From the NCBI GenBank assembly GCA_013399115.1, contig VXAA01003989.1, positions 1,622,997 to 1,686,996 on the forward strand: a stretch of 64,000 nt of DNA, read 5' to 3'. Below the pieces are notes generated by a model, which made no database searches, was not told the DNA's origin, and saw only the letters and a program-made list of their open reading frames with translations. Origin of the DNA: Anseranas semipalmata. Its lineage: Eukaryota > Chordata > Aves > Anseriformes > Anseranatidae. Positions 61,001 to 64,000 of the stretch are shown one piece after another. Made by a program: the position numbers and the translations under genes. How positions within the stretch are numbered: position 1 is the first letter of the stretch; each line of letters starts with the position of its first letter.

Positions 61001-63302
61001 ACTACAACTGCAACAAGAGACAAATTCTTACCTTGTTTAGCAGCTCTGACCCACCTTCATTTATTGGAGCCAGTTTGGGTTTAATGAGATCTCCACTGGG
61101 CTAAAGAAATAATAAGGGTTAAAATATTGAATTATACAGATTTCTAGGAGGAAGAAAAGTATTCATTTAGTCTGTAAAATAAAAATTAACAGTCAATTCA
61201 ACTGAATGATCTTTTATTTCAATTTCATTTTTTTACTGGTATCTTGGCTCCTAAATCACATATGCCACTTCCAGCTAAAGTTAAACAAAAATACCGCATA
61301 TAGTCAGAACAGGATTTCAAGCATGAATTTACAAAAGACTACTGATGCTGCAACTACCAAAAGACAAAATAATTAAGAAAAGAAAAAAAAATATTTAAAT
61401 GATTGTAAAAGTCAAAAATATTTACAGAGGTCAAAATAATTTTAATCCTTATTTTAAGTATTCAAAATATAATATGTATTAACTAAATATACATTTATGC
61501 TACAAAACAAATAAGGTGCATTGCTAATTATACAAGATAAGCTAGAGCCACATCTGTGTGGTGGGATCTCAGCTTTTTACTCCATGTTGGGACAAAGCCT
61601 AGGACATTTGCTTGTCCCAAATTTACCCCAGTTTCCAGGGGAAGGGAACTCAGGAGCAGATGCTCCAACACATCCCTGATCTGGCTGACTTTGCGATCAC
61701 GATTATGAGGCATGCCCAGAGTGTGCAGAATCTGCAGTCTGGAAATAGCCGAGACAATTCAGTGTGAGCCTTAGTGCTGAACTGTAAATTGCTACTATTT
61801 GAAGACTTTTAAAGATTACTTTGAACATCTTTTTTTCCCCTCTTAAGCCCAAGATGCAGTACTAAATAATTATTTCAAACATCTGTCATGACTTCACATG
61901 GCATTTGATTATGATACTTTAAAATAAAACTCTACCTTCTTGTTTGAAGATGTAAATTCCGACTTTTCAAACTCAGCAACCTGTTCCAACAGTTCTCTTG
62001 AAAACAAAAATAAAAGGAGGCATTTATTTACTAAATGAACTATGCTATGAAACACATTTTACCAGGCTGATGCTCTTTATTGCATATAAGAGTCTCCTTA
62101 GAGGTACAGAATGAAGTCGCACGCAAATGCAATGAATGCAACAGATAATGTCATCCAGTGGTATGGAATACGCATTAGAACTGTAAGATTTAGCATCCTT
62201 GATTTACAATATAACCTACTTAGACAACACGTGCTTTTTAATCAAATCCTACGAGCTGCTCATAACTGATGAATTAATCATGTATGAACATTACCAATAA
62301 AAGCACCTTCCTGACAAATTTGAAAGTATCACGTATCTCACTAATTTATAGATAGAAGTCTTGAAATTAACCTGTCACTGATACAATAGGAAAAGAGTAG
62401 GTTTCTATGATTAGGAAAGAACGTAAATAATCAACACTTGGAAGTTTTCTTATTACTGAAAGACATTCTATATAGCCCAATATATGTTACCGATTCTCCA
62501 ATTCAGAGATGTCTGTCTGTAACTTAAGGTACCATTTCTCAGCCTGTGAAAAGAGCTGGCGCAGAAGTAAAACATTGGTGTAAGTTGTATTAATGAGCTC
62601 GGACTCCACTTCACTGTGTACAACAGTCTGCAGCCCATCCAGCATGTCTATCACCTCATCAACTGTGAAGGTCTCCTCAACAAGTCTAAACAGAGAAGTC
62701 AAGGTGAGTCACACATGATAAAGATAACAATTTTGCACTGTTATGAGACCTCACTACACTAGATATCACTTGTACATAATATAACGTCCTTCTGAAAACA
62801 TCCACTGTCAGTAGTTATCAAACAGCGACATTAGTAATTGGTTGTTCTATTTAAATTTTCTCCTGGTAACATTAAAATCACGAATACTACTTCCACTTCA
62901 GTCTTGCATCAAATTTACACATCAGAAGTAAGATATAAAGAAATGTCACACTATCTCTAGCGTGTTAATTCCTAAGAATTCAAACAACTTAGTTTTAAAA
63001 GGAATTGACTTGTGACATTTGGAAAAATTGGGTCTTTCTTCCTCAGTAAGAATATGCAAATGTAAACTGAGGAAAGTTATCCCATAAAGCACTTAAACCT
63101 GCAACTGTTTCCAACATATTTTGCTCTGTTCCTGCTCCCTCTGTCTTATAATGTAACACAGAACCCCCTCATAGTACCTGCTGTCCTTAAGGTCCTGAAA
63201 GCAAGAATCCACTGTTTTGAGACACAGGCCACGCTTGAAACGAGCAAAGCGCATATAGTTGATCGCTTCATTCTGGTGGTGCTCATTAAGGCCTAGCTCT
63301 GC
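54985..63302 (-). CDS. LZTFL1: LZTFL1, leucine zipper transcription factor-like 1, coding exons 2-10
   Basis: LZTFL1 is a cytoplasmic coiled-coil protein that binds the BBSome and negatively regulates its ciliary entry, affecting Smoothened traffic; human mutations cause a Bardet-Biedl syndrome form (BBS17). Nine exons join in frame. Adding a start-codon-only first exon gives 297 residues, compared with 299 in human. Exon 2 begins AELGLNEHHQNEAINYMRFA, matching the family directly after Met1. The N-terminal half is alpha-helical. Residues of about 140-290 form the coiled coil/leucine zipper (LQEENEKLKNRLKTIE, LDEKSKLEKSLKDLQ, NLVTTKHDLLKVQDQL). The C-terminus is YEPEN, compared with YEPED in human. 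The missing exon with ATG must lie right of the window: no ATG followed by GT is found on the minus strand between 63303 and 64000. One donor is weak (GTTGGC). Confidence 0.97.
55809..55912 (-). CDS. LZTFL1: LZTFL1 exon 9
   Basis: Encodes residues 258-292 (ELEKKFQQTAAYRNMKEILT...RRRLSK). The acceptor is TTATATAG. The donor is a perfect GTAAGT; if it is not used, the next in-frame codon after the lysine is TAA. Confidence 0.95.
56391..56564 (-). CDS. LZTFL1: LZTFL1 exon 8
   Basis: Encodes residues 200-257, 58 codons of coiled coil (TNINKDITELENRVAALKCQ...STAEK). It is one residue shorter than human. The acceptor is TTCTTTTGAAG. The donor AAG|GTTGGC lacks the usual A at +3 and is weak. Confidence 0.94.
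56565..59359 (-). other. LZTFL1: LZTFL1 intron 7
   Basis: A 2.8-kb AT-rich intron. It holds three TAACAAAGT copies at 56718-56756, a 20-base tandem duplication at 59199-59238, A runs at 56787-56799 and about 57658-57671, and a short CA run at about 58981-58991. No element family is recognised. Confidence 0.65.
59360..59437 (-). CDS. LZTFL1: LZTFL1 exon 7
   Basis: Encodes residues 174-199 (ATTALDEKSKLEKSLKDLQM...GDQK), coiled coil. The acceptor is GTATCACAG and the donor GTAAAT. Whole codons. Confidence 0.96.
59573..59638 (-). CDS. LZTFL1: LZTFL1 exon 6
   Basis: Encodes residues 152-173 (TVACLQEENEKLKNRLKTIE...), coiled coil. The acceptor must be TGCCCAAAG at 59640-59639 to keep phase; the nearby ACAG four bases later would break the frame. 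The donor is GTAAAT. Confidence 0.92.
59639..61031 (-). other. LZTFL1: LZTFL1 intron 5
   Basis: A 1.4-kb AT-rich intron with an 18-base A run at about 60617-60634 and three TATCATC copies at about 60925-60948. Nothing else is recognised. Confidence 0.65.
61032..61100 (-). CDS. LZTFL1: LZTFL1 exon 5
   Basis: Encodes residues 129-151, 23 whole codons (PSGDLIKPKLAPINEGGSEL...). The acceptor is TTTCTTTAG and the donor GTAAGA. Confidence 0.95.
61936..61996 (-). CDS. LZTFL1: LZTFL1 exon 4
   Basis: Encodes residues 108-128 (RELLEQVAEFEKSEFTSSNK...). The acceptor is TTTTCAAG and the donor GTAGAG. Confidence 0.95.
62491..62685 (-). CDS. LZTFL1: LZTFL1 exon 3
   Basis: Encodes residues 43-108 (LVEETFTVDEVIDMLDGLQT...DISELENR). 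The acceptor is TCTGTTTAG and the donor GTAACA. Confidence 0.97.
63178..63302 (-). CDS. LZTFL1: LZTFL1 exon 2
   Basis: Encodes residues 2-43 (AELGLNEHHQNEAINYMRFA...LKDSR). The acceptor is TATCTGCAG and the donor GTACTA. It starts in phase 0 right after Met1, so exon 1 ends exactly at its ATG. Confidence 0.96.
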
Positions 63303-64000
63303 CTGCAGATAAGGATATAAGCATACGGATAAATACACACTGAAATAAGTAAAAACGAACATATGTATTGCCAAGAGTTACTTTCCAACTAGTTTCTGTG
63401 CTTGCTTTCAAAGGATTATCATATTAACTAGTAGGTTAAAAAATAACCTTATTTTCATATGTGTAACACCTACGTGCCTCACATAAGAGCTCCCCCTTTA
63501 AAGGCACCAGCACTTGAAGTAAGTCCTCAAGTGACCAATAGCCAGAAACCAGAAAAGTCATAGAATGTCAGAGACAGAGGCAATCAGTCGGAGGGAAAAG
63601 TCTATAAAGGATCAGAATCAGGACTTTAGGAGAGGAAGCTCTTGGATACATTTTTCTTTGTATTACATGTACATGTGTATAACATAGCTGCATAATTTAT
63701 CTTTTAAAGGTGCACTAACAAAAATACACCGGAAAGTATGTTACATTTCTTTGTTAGTTTATATGTGCAATCTCGAGATTTCCCATATAATCTTAAGTAA
63801 TCATCCAGCTCTGTTTCTACCAGCCTATTGTCCAGAAACAAAGATTTTTTAGGACAAATTAAGAAGGAAGTGCTTTCAGACCTGGCTAACTAGCCTTTCG
63901 TGTATGTCTACTACAAAACAAGGAGCATGGGCATGGCAAGTTGCATTAGACTAAATCTTGCTAGCACAGGTAGCACTAGGAGGCAGAAGAGGGCACGAGT
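63303..64000 (-). other. LZTFL1: LZTFL1 intron 1 (3' part)
   Basis: AT-rich sequence upstream of exon 2 on the minus strand, with no first exon and no CpG-rich promoter. It is read as intron continuing past the window edge. Confidence 0.7.

Noticed and set aside
1..64000. Search for CRISPR arrays, tRNA genes, viral insertions or bacterial-type systems
   Set aside because: No direct-repeat/spacer array, no tRNA fold I could recognise, and no retroviral gene or LTR pair was seen.

Overview
This window is ordinary vertebrate nuclear DNA, most likely from a bird. It carries four spliced protein-coding genes with GT-AG introns (one GC-AG and one likely U12-type). CR1 LINE fragments, the dominant interspersed repeat of bird and other sauropsid genomes, lie within it. 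The genes are compact compared with their mammalian orthologues. There are no bacterial operons, CRISPR arrays or prophages. The assembly has gaps at 9084-9158, 17680, 19548, 29530-29739 and 30049-30052.

Layout. 1-27532 (+) is SACM1L, the ER/Golgi phosphatidylinositol-4-phosphate phosphatase SAC1. Coding exons 2 to 20 are all found and join in frame; exon 1 lies left of the window. The 3' UTR runs to about 29440 and has two possible poly(A) sites. 29441-35250 (+) is SNRPD1, the spliceosomal Sm protein D1. Its CpG-rich promoter is broken by a gap that probably swallowed the five-codon exon 1; exons 2 to 4 are intact. 36474-48064 (-) is SLC6A20, the SIT1/XT3 sodium- and chloride-dependent imino-acid transporter; all 11 coding exons are present and predict 592 residues. 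48065-54041 is intergenic. 54985-63302 (-) is LZTFL1, the coiled-coil regulator of BBSome ciliary trafficking; coding exons 2 to 10 are present, and the exon with the start codon lies right of the window.

SACM1L and SNRPD1 are in tandem and SNRPD1 is convergent with SLC6A20. SLC6A20 and LZTFL1 are in tandem on the minus strand. SACM1L-SLC6A20-LZTFL1 is the order known from human 3p21.31. SNRPD1 between SACM1L and SLC6A20 is not: the human gene is on chromosome 18. The four genes act in unrelated processes (phosphoinositide turnover, splicing, amino-acid transport, cilia), so this is a synteny block, not a functional cluster.

I found no undescribed biological system. The items most worth checking are the SNRPD1 position, a U12-type intron and a GC-AG intron in SACM1L, the almost absent spacer between SACM1L and SNRPD1, the stop codon built into the last LZTFL1 splice donor, and a collapsed CR1 copy. 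Exon boundaries were placed by reading splice sites and keeping frame against the known protein families. Residue numbers assume the usual family start codon.
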